From NCBI GenBank assembly GCA_965214335.1, contig CBDCBO010000005.1, forward strand, positions 558,001 to 622,000: 64,000 bases of DNA. Reading direction: 5' to 3'. The translations under genes and the position numbers were made by a program. This stretch comes from Velthaea sp965214335. Lineage in GTDB: Bacteria; Vulcanimicrobiota; Vulcanimicrobiia; Vulcanimicrobiales; Vulcanimicrobiaceae. Shown here one piece after another: positions 35,887-44,068 of the stretch (its first letter is position 1; each line of letters begins with the position of its first letter). The notes under the pieces are model-generated. The model had not been told where the DNA came from and searched no databases. It was given only the letters and a program-made list of their open reading frames with translations.

Positions 35887-36678
35887 TCAGTGCCCGGTGA
35901 ACACCGGTTTGCGCTTATTGATGAACGCCGCCAAGCCTTCGCGGGCGTCGCCGGTGGCGCCGGCAATACTTTGCATCTCCGCTTCGTACGTCAGCGCGGC
36001 GGCGATATCACCGAGCGCGTTACGCACCAGTTCGCGTTTTATCAGACCCAGCGACCGCGGGCCGGCCGCAAGCTCCGCTGCCAGGCCGTGCGCGCGTGTA
36101 ACGACTTGCGCCGGTGGTACCAGTTCCGTGACGAGTCCAAGCGCCTGAGCCGCCGGTGCATCGATCTTGCCCGAGAGCAAACACAGTTCGAGTGCGCGCG
36201 CATAACCGATGATGCGTGGCAGCAACAACGACACGCCGCTATCGGGCACCAGTCCGATTTTCGCAAACGCGGTCGTAAACGATGCCGTTTGCGCGACGAT
36301 GCGAAAATCACACGCCAGCGCGATGCCGAAACCGGCGCCGGCGGCGACACCGTTGACGGCGGCGATCACCGGCTTTTCCATCGTCAGCAGGGCCGCGACG
36401 ACGGGATTGAATCCGTCAACCACGGCCGTGTGGAAATCGGCTTGGCCGTCGGGCCGAATCGTATCCGCGTCGTCGAGGGCTTGCCCCGCGCAGAAGCCTT
36501 TGCCTGAACCCGTAAGCACGACCGCGCGCACCCGCTCGTCCCGTGCGATCTCACGCAGCGTCGCGCGCAACGAGCGCAACAGTGCGCTCGTCACCGCGTT
36601 ATACGCCGCCGGCCGGTCAAGGGTGATGGTCGCGACCGCCCCGTCGATGTCGAGCCGATGCTCGTGTCGCTCGCTCAT
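35887..36678 (-). CDS. Enoyl-CoA hydratase/isomerase (PaaG-like)
   Basis: 263 residues from ATG at 36678, which overlaps the upstream stop by 4 bp (the frame extends 4 codons further). Crotonase fold: TGSGKGFCAGQALDDADTIR with the oxyanion glycine, VNGVAAGAGFGIALACDFRI and the acid in KIGLVPDSGVSLLLPRIIG. The pattern (GQALD, PDSG) is that of PaaG, the ring-1,2-epoxyphenylacetyl-CoA isomerase. Third gene of a paaK-paaF-like-paaG-like operon. Another crotonase specificity is possible. Confidence 0.85.
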   Translation of the reverse strand: MSERHEHRLDIDGAVATITLDRPAAYNAVTSALLRSLRATLREIARDERVRAVVLTGSGKGFCAGQALDDADTIRPDGQADFHTAVVDGFNPVVAALLTMEKPVIAAVNGVAAGAGFGIALACDFRIVAQTASFTTAFAKIGLVPDSGVSLLLPRIIGYARALELCLLSGKIDAPAAQALGLVTELVPPAQVVTRAHGLAAELAAGPRSLGLIKRELVRNALGDIAAALTYEAEMQSIAGATGDAREGLAAFINKRKPVFTGH

Positions 36679-37442
36679 GATCCGCTCCACACCGGCTTGC
36701 GCTTGGCGATGAATGCAGCGATGCCTTCGCGGCCGTCGCCGGTCTCTAGCAGCCGGCGAAACGCGCTGCGCTCGGCGTCGAGTGCGGCCCGCTGCGGTTG
36801 TTCGAACGCCGCAAGGATCGCCTGTTTTGCGGCGCGGATGCCTAACGGCGCTTGACCCGCGACCACGGCCGCCAACTCGCGCGCCGTCGCGTTCACCCGT
36901 TCAGCCGGCACGCACGCGCTTGCAAGGCCGCGCGCAAAGGCTTCGCGGCCGTTGAGTTTGCGCCCCAACAACACCATGTCCATTGCCGTTACTTTGCCCA
37001 CGGCGCGGGTTAAGCGCTGCGTTCCGCCGGCCCCCGGCATCAATCCTAAACCGATTTCCGGTTGACCTAACCGCGCGTCTTCAGCAACGACGAGCAGATC
37101 GCAGCTCATGGCTAATTCGAGTCCGCCGCCGAGGGCCAGGCCGCGAACCGCGCCGATGAGCGGCAGACCGACGGCCCAGATGCGGTCCCACTCTTCGAGT
37201 CGCGGCCCCGGGTGCGCCAACTCCGTGACATCGGCACCGGCCGCGAACGCCCGTTCGTCTCCGGTGACAATCACGACCCGCGTCACGCCGTCGGTATCGC
37301 AGGCTTCAAGCGTGGTTGCGAGGGCCGCCACCATGGCGTTATCGAGGGCGTTGAGCCGGTGCGGCCGATTTAGCCGGATGGTGGTAACGGGGCCGTCGCG
37401 CTCCACCACGATCGAACCGCGGGCACCCGCGCCTTCACTCAT
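36675..37442 (-). CDS. Enoyl-CoA hydratase (PaaF-like)
   Basis: 255 residues. Crotonase motifs: TGDERAFAAGADVTELAH, RGLALGGGLELAMSCDLLV and QPEIGLGLMPGAGGTQRLTRAVG with both catalytic glutamates (Glu in LELAMS region and Glu of QPEIG). This looks like a true hydratase, such as PaaF, acting on 2,3-didehydroadipyl-CoA or on short enoyl-CoAs. Start overlaps the paaK-like stop by 4 bp. Confidence 0.88.
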   Translation of the reverse strand: MSEGAGARGSIVVERDGPVTTIRLNRPHRLNALDNAMVAALATTLEACDTDGVTRVVIVTGDERAFAAGADVTELAHPGPRLEEWDRIWAVGLPLIGAVRGLALGGGLELAMSCDLLVVAEDARLGQPEIGLGLMPGAGGTQRLTRAVGKVTAMDMVLLGRKLNGREAFARGLASACVPAERVNATARELAAVVAGQAPLGIRAAKQAILAAFEQPQRAALDAERSAFRRLLETGDGREGIAAFIAKRKPVWSGS

Positions 37443-38722
37443 GCCGACATTCCGCGCCGATCGTGAACACGTTTGGCCTTTCCCGCCTCGACCCGCTCGA
37501 GCGTGTCCGGCGCGACGATGCGAATATCGGCATTGACGAGCAGCGTATCGGCGAGCGCGCGAGCGACGGCGACGCGCAACGCCGAGAGATCGCCGCCCGC
37601 GGCGTGCGGATGATGTTCGACTTCGACCAGCAGCGTATCGAGTTCACCGGCCGGACGGTCAACCACGATCCGGTAGTGCGGAGCGAGTTCCGCGAACCCC
37701 AGCAGAACACATTCGATCGCCGTCGGAAACACATTCACGCCGCGAATGACGAGCATGTCGTCGACACGGCCGGTGAGCCAATCGATCCGGGCCGTCGTGC
37801 GACCGCAAGCGCATCGCTCGCGTCGCAGCGAGGTGAGGTCGCCGGTGCGATAGCGCAGTACCGGCATCGCTTCGCGTGTCAACGTCGTGAGCACCAATTC
37901 GCCGCGCTCGCCGTCCGCCAGCGGCTCGCCGCTGGCCGGCTCGACGATCTCGGCGAGGAAGTGATCTTCTTGTACGTGCAGACCGTTCTTCGCTAAACAC
38001 TCGCTCGCGACGCCCGGGCCGATGATTTCCGTTAAGCCGTAAATGTTGGTCGCCGTTACGCCAAGTTGGGCTTCGAGTTCGTCACGCATCGCCGGCGTCC
38101 ACGCCTCGGCACCACAGATCGCGTAGCGCAACGCGCGTGGTTTTCGTTTTGCGGCGCGCAATCGCTCGGCCAACACGAGCGCGTAACTTGGCGTTGCGCC
38201 GATGCCAACGACCGGCAATGCCTCGAGTACATCGATTTGCCGCGCCGTGTTGCCGCTCGACGCCGGAATGACGCACAGTCCCAGCGCTTCAGCACCGCCG
38301 TGCATGCCTAAACCGCCGGTGAACAAGCCGTAGCCCCACGCGATCTGAAACATGTCCGGCGGCCGCATGCCACCCAGCACGAGACTGCGCGCGGTTACCT
38401 CAGCGAAAATGCGCAAGTCGCGTGCCGTATAGGCGCCGAGCGTCGGTCGTCCGCTCGTCCCGGTCGAAGCATGGATGCGCGCCAGCCCCGCGGGCTCCAC
38501 GGCGAGCAAACCGAGCGGGTACGCATCGCGCAGATCGGCTTTGCGGGTAAACGGCAGCTCGGAAATTTGCGCCAGCGATCGAGGCGGTTTGCAGTCGCGC
38601 CAGCGAGCGAAGTCCGCTGCGGTTTGGCGGCATAAGCGCCCCACGAGCAGTTGCAAACGCTCCAGCTGCAGGGCTTCGAGCGCGGGCCGCGCGAGCGTTT
38701 CATACTCGGGTTGAAAGATCAC
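37439..38722 (-). CDS. paaK: Phenylacetate-CoA ligase (PaaK)
   Basis: 427 residues from GTG at 38722 (VIFQPEYETLARPALEALQ), the usual length. The longer frame to 38923 overlaps the metallothionein-like gene and has no match. Motifs: IHASTGTSGRPTLGAYT (AMP-binding), NIYGLTEIIGPGVASEC, RYRTGDLTSL, and a CACGRTTARIDWLTGRVDDMLVIRGVNVFPTAIE stretch diagnostic of PaaK. Activates phenylacetate to its CoA ester. Cotranscribed with two crotonases; the multicomponent epoxidase paaABCDE and paaZ are not in this window, so the pathway is either completed elsewhere or differs. Confidence 0.92.
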   Translation of the reverse strand: MIFQPEYETLARPALEALQLERLQLLVGRLCRQTAADFARWRDCKPPRSLAQISELPFTRKADLRDAYPLGLLAVEPAGLARIHASTGTSGRPTLGAYTARDLRIFAEVTARSLVLGGMRPPDMFQIAWGYGLFTGGLGMHGGAEALGLCVIPASSGNTARQIDVLEALPVVGIGATPSYALVLAERLRAAKRKPRALRYAICGAEAWTPAMRDELEAQLGVTATNIYGLTEIIGPGVASECLAKNGLHVQEDHFLAEIVEPASGEPLADGERGELVLTTLTREAMPVLRYRTGDLTSLRRERCACGRTTARIDWLTGRVDDMLVIRGVNVFPTAIECVLLGFAELAPHYRIVVDRPAGELDTLLVEVEHHPHAAGGDLSALRVAVARALADTLLVNADIRIVAPDTLERVEAGKAKRVHDRRGMSA

Positions 38723-38795
38723 GTGACGGCCGGGCTTCGACGCCGGAACGGCGGGCCTTCGTTTCGCGGCGCGCTGGGCGGGTAAACCGCCAAGC

Positions 38796-38996
38796 ATGAC
38801 TGCAACCGACGTTAAGAAGTGCGATAACCTTGCATGCCTCTGCGAGGTTCCGATCGCCCAAGCCGTATGCGCGCCGTATTGCGATTCGCCTGAGGCGCGC
38901 GACCCGGTGACCGTGCGTTGCACCTGCGGTCATGCCGGTTGCGAGTCGCAAATCGAGGAGCAGTTACACGGCGGGATCGGGCGCGAAACGTTATAG
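38796..38996 (+). CDS. Metallothionein-like Cys-rich metal-binding protein
   Basis: 66 residues with eight cysteines (9, 14, 16, 25, 29, 42, 44, 49) and His46. The order KC....CLCEV...YC......CTCGHAGC parallels bacterial SmtA metallothionein (KCxCxxCLC ... YYC ... GCGHxGC), with one cysteine fewer. Expected to bind Zn, Cd or Cu in the cytosol. A GGCGG-GTAAA-CCGCC hairpin (38777-38791) lies five bases upstream of the ATG, where a ribosome binding site would be, so translation may be structured or regulated. Confidence 0.75.
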   Translation: MTATDVKKCDNLACLCEVPIAQAVCAPYCDSPEARDPVTVRCTCGHAGCESQIEEQLHGGIGRETL

Positions 38997-39029
38997 GCCG
39001 GTGCGTTCCTACGCCGAAATAGTCGCCCC

Positions 39030-40085
39030 ATGACGTCGCTCGAGCGAATCTACCCATATTGTTTGGAACCGCGCGAAAAGCCGGCGATCTGGGGCGGCGA
39101 CGCGTTGGTCGCACATTACGGAAAGCACGCCGATCCGGCCATTAGCGTTGGTGAATCGTGGGAGTGTTGGGATGAAAATACGGTCGCGAACGGCGACCTG
39201 TCGGGTTCCACGCTGGCGGACTTGCGGCTCGACCTCGGTTCGGAACTCATGGGCCCGCTCGATAGCAGTCGCCTGTTCCCGGTTTTAACCAAGATCATCG
39301 ATGCGCGCTTGGCCCTATCGGTCCAAGTGCATCCGGACGACGCTTACGCCACGCGAGTGGAACATCAACCGAACGGCAAAACCGAATGTTGGTACATCCT
39401 CGCGGCCGAACCGGGTGCTGAGCTCGTCTTAGGCTGGACGCGCGGCACCGACCGCGCCGAATACGAGCGCCGCGTCGCCGATGGTTCACTCGGTGACCTG
39501 CTCCGACGCGTCCCGGTGCGGGCCGGGGAAGCGTATTTTCTGCCGGCCGGCACCTTGCACGCGATCGGCGCCGGAATTCAATTGTTCGAGGCTCAGCAAA
39601 CGAGCGACTTGACGTACCGTATCTTCGATTGGAATCGCGTGGATGCGACCGGCCGGCCGCGCGAATTGCACGTCGATAAAGCAGCCGACGTGCTCGACTT
39701 TGGCGCGACGACGCGCGCGGCATGTGCGACGATCTCGTTCGCGCAAACCGTGTTGGAGCGCACGCTGCTGGTTGCCGACGCCCGCTTTTCGCTCGAGCGC
39801 ATTGTCGCCCATGGAACCGGCGGTGCCGTCGTTACCGATGGGTTACCGCTTACGTTGACGGCATTGGGCACCCCGCTCGAAGTCGAAATCGGCGCCGCGC
39901 GGGCGAGTGTCGCTGCTTACGCGTCGATTGTCGTACCGGCCGCCGCGCCGGAACTCATCGTCCGGTCGACCGGCGAAATGCTCGTTGTCCGGCCGCGCCC
40001 GATTTTGGAGCGCATGCACGACGATGCGTTGCGTGGCGGTGTCCCGGCGTTTGAGATCGGCGCCTTTTTCGAGCAGTTCAGGTGA
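39030..40085 (+). CDS. manA: Mannose-6-phosphate isomerase, class I-like (ManA)
   Basis: 351 residues of the type I cupin phosphomannose isomerase family. Zinc ligands lie in LALSVQVHPDDAYA (His), GKTECWYIL (Glu) and AGTLHAIGAGIQLFEAQQTSDLTYRIFDW (His and the conserved Arg). Interconverts fructose-6-P and mannose-6-P for glycan precursors. Overlaps the peroxiredoxin gene by 4 bp. Confidence 0.9.
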   Translation: MTSLERIYPYCLEPREKPAIWGGDALVAHYGKHADPAISVGESWECWDENTVANGDLSGSTLADLRLDLGSELMGPLDSSRLFPVLTKIIDARLALSVQVHPDDAYATRVEHQPNGKTECWYILAAEPGAELVLGWTRGTDRAEYERRVADGSLGDLLRRVPVRAGEAYFLPAGTLHAIGAGIQLFEAQQTSDLTYRIFDWNRVDATGRPRELHVDKAADVLDFGATTRAACATISFAQTVLERTLLVADARFSLERIVAHGTGGAVVTDGLPLTLTALGTPLEVEIGAARASVAAYASIVVPAAAPELIVRSTGEMLVVRPRPILERMHDDALRGGVPAFEIGAFFEQFR

Positions 40086-40534
40086 TCGGAGTGGGCGATC
40101 GGGCGCCGGAATTCGACGTTCCGGGCGCGGACGGCACGCGCTTGCGGCTGGCCGACGTTTTGACTCGCGGACCGCTGGTGTTATTTTTTTACCCCAAAGA
40201 CGACACGCCCGGCTGCACCGCCGAAGCGTGCTCGTTTCGCGACGCCTACGCGGCGTTCAGCCGGAGCGGAGCGCAGGTGATCGGCGTAAGTTCCGACTCG
40301 GCCGGATCGCACGCGGCGTTTTCCGCCAAGCACCGTTTGCCGTTTCCGCTGGCGAGCGATTCGGGCGGCGCGTTGCGCAAAGCGTTCGGCGTCCCCAAAG
40401 CGTTGGGTGTGTTCCCCGGACGGGTCACGTATGTCATCGATCGAGCCGGCGCGGTCCGATCGGTGTTCAACGCGATGTTCGCCCCGGAGAAGCACGTTGC
40501 CGCGGCGCTCGAGGTCCTCAAGACGCTCGTCTAA
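40082..40534 (+). CDS. bcp: Thioredoxin-dependent peroxiredoxin (Bcp/PrxQ)
   Basis: 150 residues. VGDRAPEFDVPGADG opening, FFYPKDDTPGCTAEACSFRD with peroxidatic Cys45 and resolving Cys50 (the atypical 2-Cys Bcp form). Reduces hydroperoxides, which are expected in an aerobic cell carrying photosensitising pigments. GTG start at 40082 overlaps the manA stop. Confidence 0.93.
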   Translation: MIGVGDRAPEFDVPGADGTRLRLADVLTRGPLVLFFYPKDDTPGCTAEACSFRDAYAAFSRSGAQVIGVSSDSAGSHAAFSAKHRLPFPLASDSGGALRKAFGVPKALGVFPGRVTYVIDRAGAVRSVFNAMFAPEKHVAAALEVLKTLV

Positions 40535-40555
40535 TGGTACGTGCGCGATCGCGCG

Positions 40556-41737
40556 TCACGGCGCCGACAGCGAAGCGCGGCGAGCTTTGACCGACGAGCC
40601 GGCGACCGCGGCGAGTTGCACGACGAGTGCGAGCAACGCCAGTACCGCGCCGACCGGAACGACGCGTGCGAGCCCGAATGTGCCGACGATCGCTCCACCC
40701 AGCAACGCGCCGCCGCCGATGCCGATGTTGAACGCCCCGGCGAACAGTGCCGAAGCCAGCTCGGGCGCTTCGGGAGCGAGCGCCAACACGCGCGTTTGCA
40801 GGCCAACGGCCAGGCCGCCGGCGCCGACGCCCCAAACGGCCAGCAGCAGCGCCGCCGCGACCCGTTCCGGCCCAACCCAAGCGAAGCCGGCGATCGCGAT
40901 CGCGATCGTCGCGGTGGCCGCGACGGAGGCCGCGAATGGGTTGCGATTCGCGATCGCGCCGGCCGCCACGTTGCCAAAAAGTCCGGCCGCACCGAAGAGC
41001 AGCAGGAGCGGTGCGGTCGCGCTGGCCGGGAAATGCGTTATTCCTTCGAGATACGGTACGACGTAGGTGTAGGCGACGAATTGGCCCAGGACAACGAGCG
41101 CCGTCGTCACCAACAGCGCACGGAAGGAGGCGCGTCGCAGGAGCGCGCCGATGTGACCGATACCGCCGCCGGCCGATCGCGCATCGTCGCGGATGACGGA
41201 GGCGGCCACCGCAAGCACCAGCGTGCCCGCTCCCGCCACCGCCAAGAACGCGCTCCGCCAACCCCAATGCTGGCCGATGAAGGTGGCTGCCGGAACGCCG
41301 ATGACCGTCGCGATGGAAACGCCGCCGAAGACCGCCGCCAGCGCGAGGCCGCGGCTCGTCGGCGGTACCAGCCGGACCGCGCACGAGCTGACGAGCGACC
41401 AGAACAGGCCATGCGCCGCCGCGTTGACGAGCCGCGCTGCGAGCAGCGCAGCATACGAGTTCGCCAGCGCGGCGGCAACGTTGGTCGCCACGAGCGCGAA
41501 TAGCACGCCGTACAAGAGACGGCCGCGCGGGATATGGACGCTCAGCGCTGTTAACGGCGCGGCGGTGAGTGCCACCGTGAAGGCGTAGACGGTAACGAGC
41601 AAGCCGGTACTCGGGAGGCTTGAACCAAGCGAGTCGCCGATCTGCGGCAGCAAGCCGATCGGCAGCGTTTCGGTGGTCACGAATGCAAACGCGCCTAAAC
41701 ACAGCGCGCTCAGTGCGAGCCACAGCTGCCGGGTCAC
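40556..41737 (-). CDS. MFS transporter (AraJ/YdhP-like sugar or drug exporter)
   Basis: 393 residues with 12 predicted helices. FAFVTTETLPIGLLPQIGDSLGSSLPSTGLLVTVYAF is the helix 1-2 signature of the AraJ/YdhP branch, IPRGRLLYGVLF is the A-loop, and HGLFWSLVSSCAVRLVPPTSRGLALA lies in helices 4-5. The gene upstream, a HAD phosphatase, overlaps by 4 bp, so sugar-phosphate hydrolysis and export of the product could be coupled. Confidence 0.88.
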   Translation of the reverse strand: MTRQLWLALSALCLGAFAFVTTETLPIGLLPQIGDSLGSSLPSTGLLVTVYAFTVALTAAPLTALSVHIPRGRLLYGVLFALVATNVAAALANSYAALLAARLVNAAAHGLFWSLVSSCAVRLVPPTSRGLALAAVFGGVSIATVIGVPAATFIGQHWGWRSAFLAVAGAGTLVLAVAASVIRDDARSAGGGIGHIGALLRRASFRALLVTTALVVLGQFVAYTYVVPYLEGITHFPASATAPLLLLFGAAGLFGNVAAGAIANRNPFAASVAATATIAIAIAGFAWVGPERVAAALLLAVWGVGAGGLAVGLQTRVLALAPEAPELASALFAGAFNIGIGGGALLGGAIVGTFGLARVVPVGAVLALLALVVQLAAVAGSSVKARRASLSAP

Positions 41738-42390
41738 GCGACCGCCGTAAGACTGACCCGGATGAATCCGTCCATCGGTACGAACTCGACGGAACGGAAG
41801 TCCGGGACGGCATAGTCCGCGCCGAGAATCTGGGCTGTCGCCGCTGTGAGTACGCCGACGACCGTGCAGCCCGCCGCCCTCGCGGCCGCAACGCCGCTGA
41901 CCGCATCTTCGAACACCACACAGCGCGCCGGCTCGACATTCAGCCCCGCCGCTGCTAAAAGGTAGGCTTGCGGATCGGGCTTGCCTCGCGCGACCATCTC
42001 GGCGGTGACGAAAACGTCGGGGAAAGGAAAGCCGGCAACCCGCAATCGGTCGCGGGCGACGGCCGCGGTCCCCGAGGTCGCGATCGCCCAGCGTGAGCCG
42101 GCCACCCGCGCGACCGCCGCGCGCGCTCCGGGCACCGGCCGCACCAAGTCGACGAGAGCGGACTCGCGCGCGATGATTGCCGCGGCTTCACGCTCGACGT
42201 CGGCAGCCGGCGCAAGTATGGCAACCGCATCGCGCGTCCGCCTGCCGGGAATCGATCGCAAAACGGCCGAGGCGTCGAGCCCGTGCAGTGCCGCCCATTC
42301 TTGCCAGGCTCGATCGACAATCTCCCCAGAGTCCACTAGCACACCATCAAGGTCGAAGATTACCGCAGAAACCAGAAATGAGACCGCCAC
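41734..42390 (-). CDS. HAD-IA phosphatase/phosphoglucomutase-like hydrolase
   Basis: About 218 residues from GTG at 42390; TTG at 42420 is possible but lies inside the TGCAA repeats. Motif I FDLDGVLVDSGE, motif II ATSG, motif III lysine in RGKPDP and motif IV VFEDAVSGVAAARAAG. Similar to small-sugar phosphatases and beta-phosphoglucomutase; whether it is a phosphatase or mutase cannot be told. Divergent from the DeoR regulator, which probably controls it. Confidence 0.88.
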   Translation of the reverse strand: MAVSFLVSAVIFDLDGVLVDSGEIVDRAWQEWAALHGLDASAVLRSIPGRRTRDAVAILAPAADVEREAAAIIARESALVDLVRPVPGARAAVARVAGSRWAIATSGTAAVARDRLRVAGFPFPDVFVTAEMVARGKPDPQAYLLAAAGLNVEPARCVVFEDAVSGVAAARAAGCTVVGVLTAATAQILGADYAVPDFRSVEFVPMDGFIRVSLTAVA

Positions 42391-42415
42391 TACGGGCTTG
42401 ATGTTCGCACAAACC

Positions 42416-42440
42416 TGCAATAAGATGCAAGGACGTGCAA
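42416..42440. promoter_or_regulatory. Three TGCAA repeats at 10-bp spacing, putative DeoR operator
   Basis: TGCAA occurs at 42416, 42426 and 42436, exactly one helical turn apart, with a weaker CGCAC at 42406. The array lies between the divergent HAD phosphatase and deoR-like genes and overlaps the annotated start of the latter. Direct or near-direct repeats are common DeoR-family operators, so autoregulation is likely. Confidence 0.55.
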
Positions 42441-43235
42441 AAAGAAACCATAGGTCCGGCGGTTCTCGGCAAAGTCACTTCATTGCCCGCCGAACGGCGG
42501 CGTGCCATCATCGCGCAGCTCGAGTTCGCCGGGCGCATCGTGTCGCGTGAACTGGCGCGGGAGTGGCTTGTCTCGGAAGACACCATCCGGCGCGACATTC
42601 GCGAGCTTGATGACGCCGGCTTACTGCAACGAACCCACGGCGGGGCTGTGCCGCGCAGCCCGCAGCTGACGCCGTATGCGGTTCGCGCCGAGCGCAACGT
42701 CGACGCCAAGCTCCGGTTGGGACGGCGCGGCGCCGACTTCATCACCGACGGCGTCACGGTTTTGCTCTACGGCGGCACGACCGTCCTCGAAGCGGCACGG
42801 GCCGTGCCGTCCGAGCGGCGGGCGCGCGCGATCACCAACGATCCTCACATTGCGCTCGAGCTGGCGAGCCGCGAGCGGGTCGAAGTGCTGCTGCTCGGCG
42901 GCCGTGTGCTGCCCGCGACACAAGTGACTGTCGGTTCCGCGGCGGTAGATGTCGTGCGCGCGCTGCGGGCCGACGTCTGCCTCGTCGGCGCGTGTGGCCT
43001 GCACGATTCGTTCGGTCTTGGCATTAACGACGTCGAGGAAGCCGCGCTGCAGCGCAGTTTTATCGAGGCGTCAAACCATGTCGTCGCGCTGGCTACAGCG
43101 GATAAACTGCAAACCGCGGCCCCGTTTCGCGTCACGTCGGCGGCAGCGATCGCTCGGCTCGTGACGTGCGGCGAACCGGATCCCGAAGCGCTCGAGCGCT
43201 ATCGCCGCCTCGGCATCGTCGTCGAGACGCTGTAG
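42435..43235 (+). CDS. DeoR/GlpR-family transcriptional repressor
   Basis: 266 residues. N-terminal HTH: LPAERRRAIIAQLEFAGRIVSRELAREWLVSEDTIRRDIRELDDAGLLQRTHGGAV, the DeoR signature. C-terminal effector domain with the GTTVLEAAR phosphate loop, an LGGRVLPATQVTVG stretch and DVCLVGACGLHDSFGLGINDVEEAALQRSFIEAS. These sense a phosphosugar. GTG at 42435 lies inside the TGCAA array; a TTG at LPAERRR (about 42480) would be a more family-like start. Likely controls the divergent HAD-MFS pair. Confidence 0.92.
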   Translation: MQKETIGPAVLGKVTSLPAERRRAIIAQLEFAGRIVSRELAREWLVSEDTIRRDIRELDDAGLLQRTHGGAVPRSPQLTPYAVRAERNVDAKLRLGRRGADFITDGVTVLLYGGTTVLEAARAVPSERRARAITNDPHIALELASRERVEVLLLGGRVLPATQVTVGSAAVDVVRALRADVCLVGACGLHDSFGLGINDVEEAALQRSFIEASNHVVALATADKLQTAAPFRVTSAAAIARLVTCGEPDPEALERYRRLGIVVETL

Positions 43236-43252
43236 TTCGGCAGTTGCTCCAA

Positions 43253-43304
43253 GCCGGCTCGGCCACGACCGTGGTTCGGCTTGCGGTTCATCGCGCACGC
43301 CGGC
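43253..43304. repeat. 52-bp duplication, copy 1 (of 45149-45200)
   Basis: These 52 bp match 45149-45200 with five differences, including an identical 27-bp block (43272-43298). The other copy is the 3' end of the small membrane-protein gene at 45108. This copy fuses onto the truncated propeller gene and abuts the inverted repeat. Confidence 0.75.
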
Positions 43305-43360
43305 CCAACAATTCGAGCACTCGGCTATTGCCGGCGACGTTGCCGACTCGAATTGTTGGG
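43304..43360. repeat. 14-bp perfect inverted repeat at the chimera junction
   Basis: CCCAACAATTCGAG (43304-43317) is inverted as CTCGAATTGTTGGG (43347-43360) with a 29-base spacer, which itself has a TCGGC/GCCGA inner stem. It lies just past the deoR stop and at the break in the propeller frame. It could be a terminator for deoR (no T-run) or a fold-back rearrangement scar. Confidence 0.6.
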
Positions 43361-44068
43361 TGAACCACACCTTGGCGCCCGGTCCGGCAACACTGCCGCC
43401 GCACGCGGCCTGGCCATCGGGAATACGAATCTGCGCAATGCCGCCCGACGCGGTTACACGAATGAGCTGATCGTGCGCGCCGGCCGCGTTGATCCGGAAG
43501 TTACCGTCAGACCCGAGCGCAATGCCAACCGGGCTGGAAGTTCCCAGTGAGAACGTCTCACGACCGCCCGTTGGTGTGCAGCGATCGATTGTCCCGAATT
43601 GATAATCCACCGTCCAAACGTCGCGGTCGGGCCCAACGGCCAGTTGTTGAAAATTTGTATTGCGCGGCGCCGTAGCGACGATCGACCAGCGCCCCACGTC
43701 CGCGCTGTTGCACGACGCCATTGCGAAAAACAAAGCGGCGAAAAGAACGATGGTGCCTGACGCGCGCATTCTTGCTCCTAGACAAGCTGTTCGATAACCG
43801 CTGAGCGTCGCGGAACTGGACATTTAATATGCGAAGCGTGGGGTCAGCTTTGGTAAACGCTTAAGTGAAACGGTACGTTGCGTCCGGAACTCGGTCCCGC
43901 GACGGTCCACAAGCAAGCCGCGAGCAACGTCGCGGTAACATCGACGGCGATTGAGCCGTTCATACGTTGAGTTTACGGAACGCTTGGCAGGCGTGCGAGG
44001 ACGAGTCTGATTTCAGCAGCAAACGCCGGGCGGTATCGAGGCTGACGTATTGCAAAAAGGTTGTTGAC

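Larger units (their letters stand above)
43071..43769 (-). pseudogene. Chimeric/broken beta-propeller lipoprotein (virginiamycin B lyase-like)
   Basis: ATG at 43769 with AGGAG five bases before it starts a lipoprotein signal (MRASGTIVLFAALFFAMASC, Cys20). Then come about 120 residues with Vgb-type propeller blades (LAVGPDRDVWTVDYQFGTIDRCTPTG, VGIALGSDGNFRINAAG, GAKVWFTQQF). After VWFTQQFES the frame runs through an inverted repeat, then through a copy of the tail of the membrane protein at 45108 (GVRDEPQAEPRSWPSRLG), then antisense through the end of deoR. Intact proteins of this class have five to seven blades (about 280 or more residues), so this gene has lost its C-terminal part at a rearrangement. 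Confidence 0.65.

Noticed and set aside
40518..41939. A 473-residue minus-strand frame overlapping the MFS transporter
   Set aside because: The same strand carries the clearly transporter-like frame 40556-41737 with MFS motifs; the longer frame is Arg-rich and shows no family features.
43844..43963. A 39-residue minus-strand frame with a short hydrophobic stretch upstream of the Gfo/Idh gene
   Set aside because: No ribosome binding site, few hydrophobic residues and nothing recognisable; it lies in the promoter region of the neighbouring gene.
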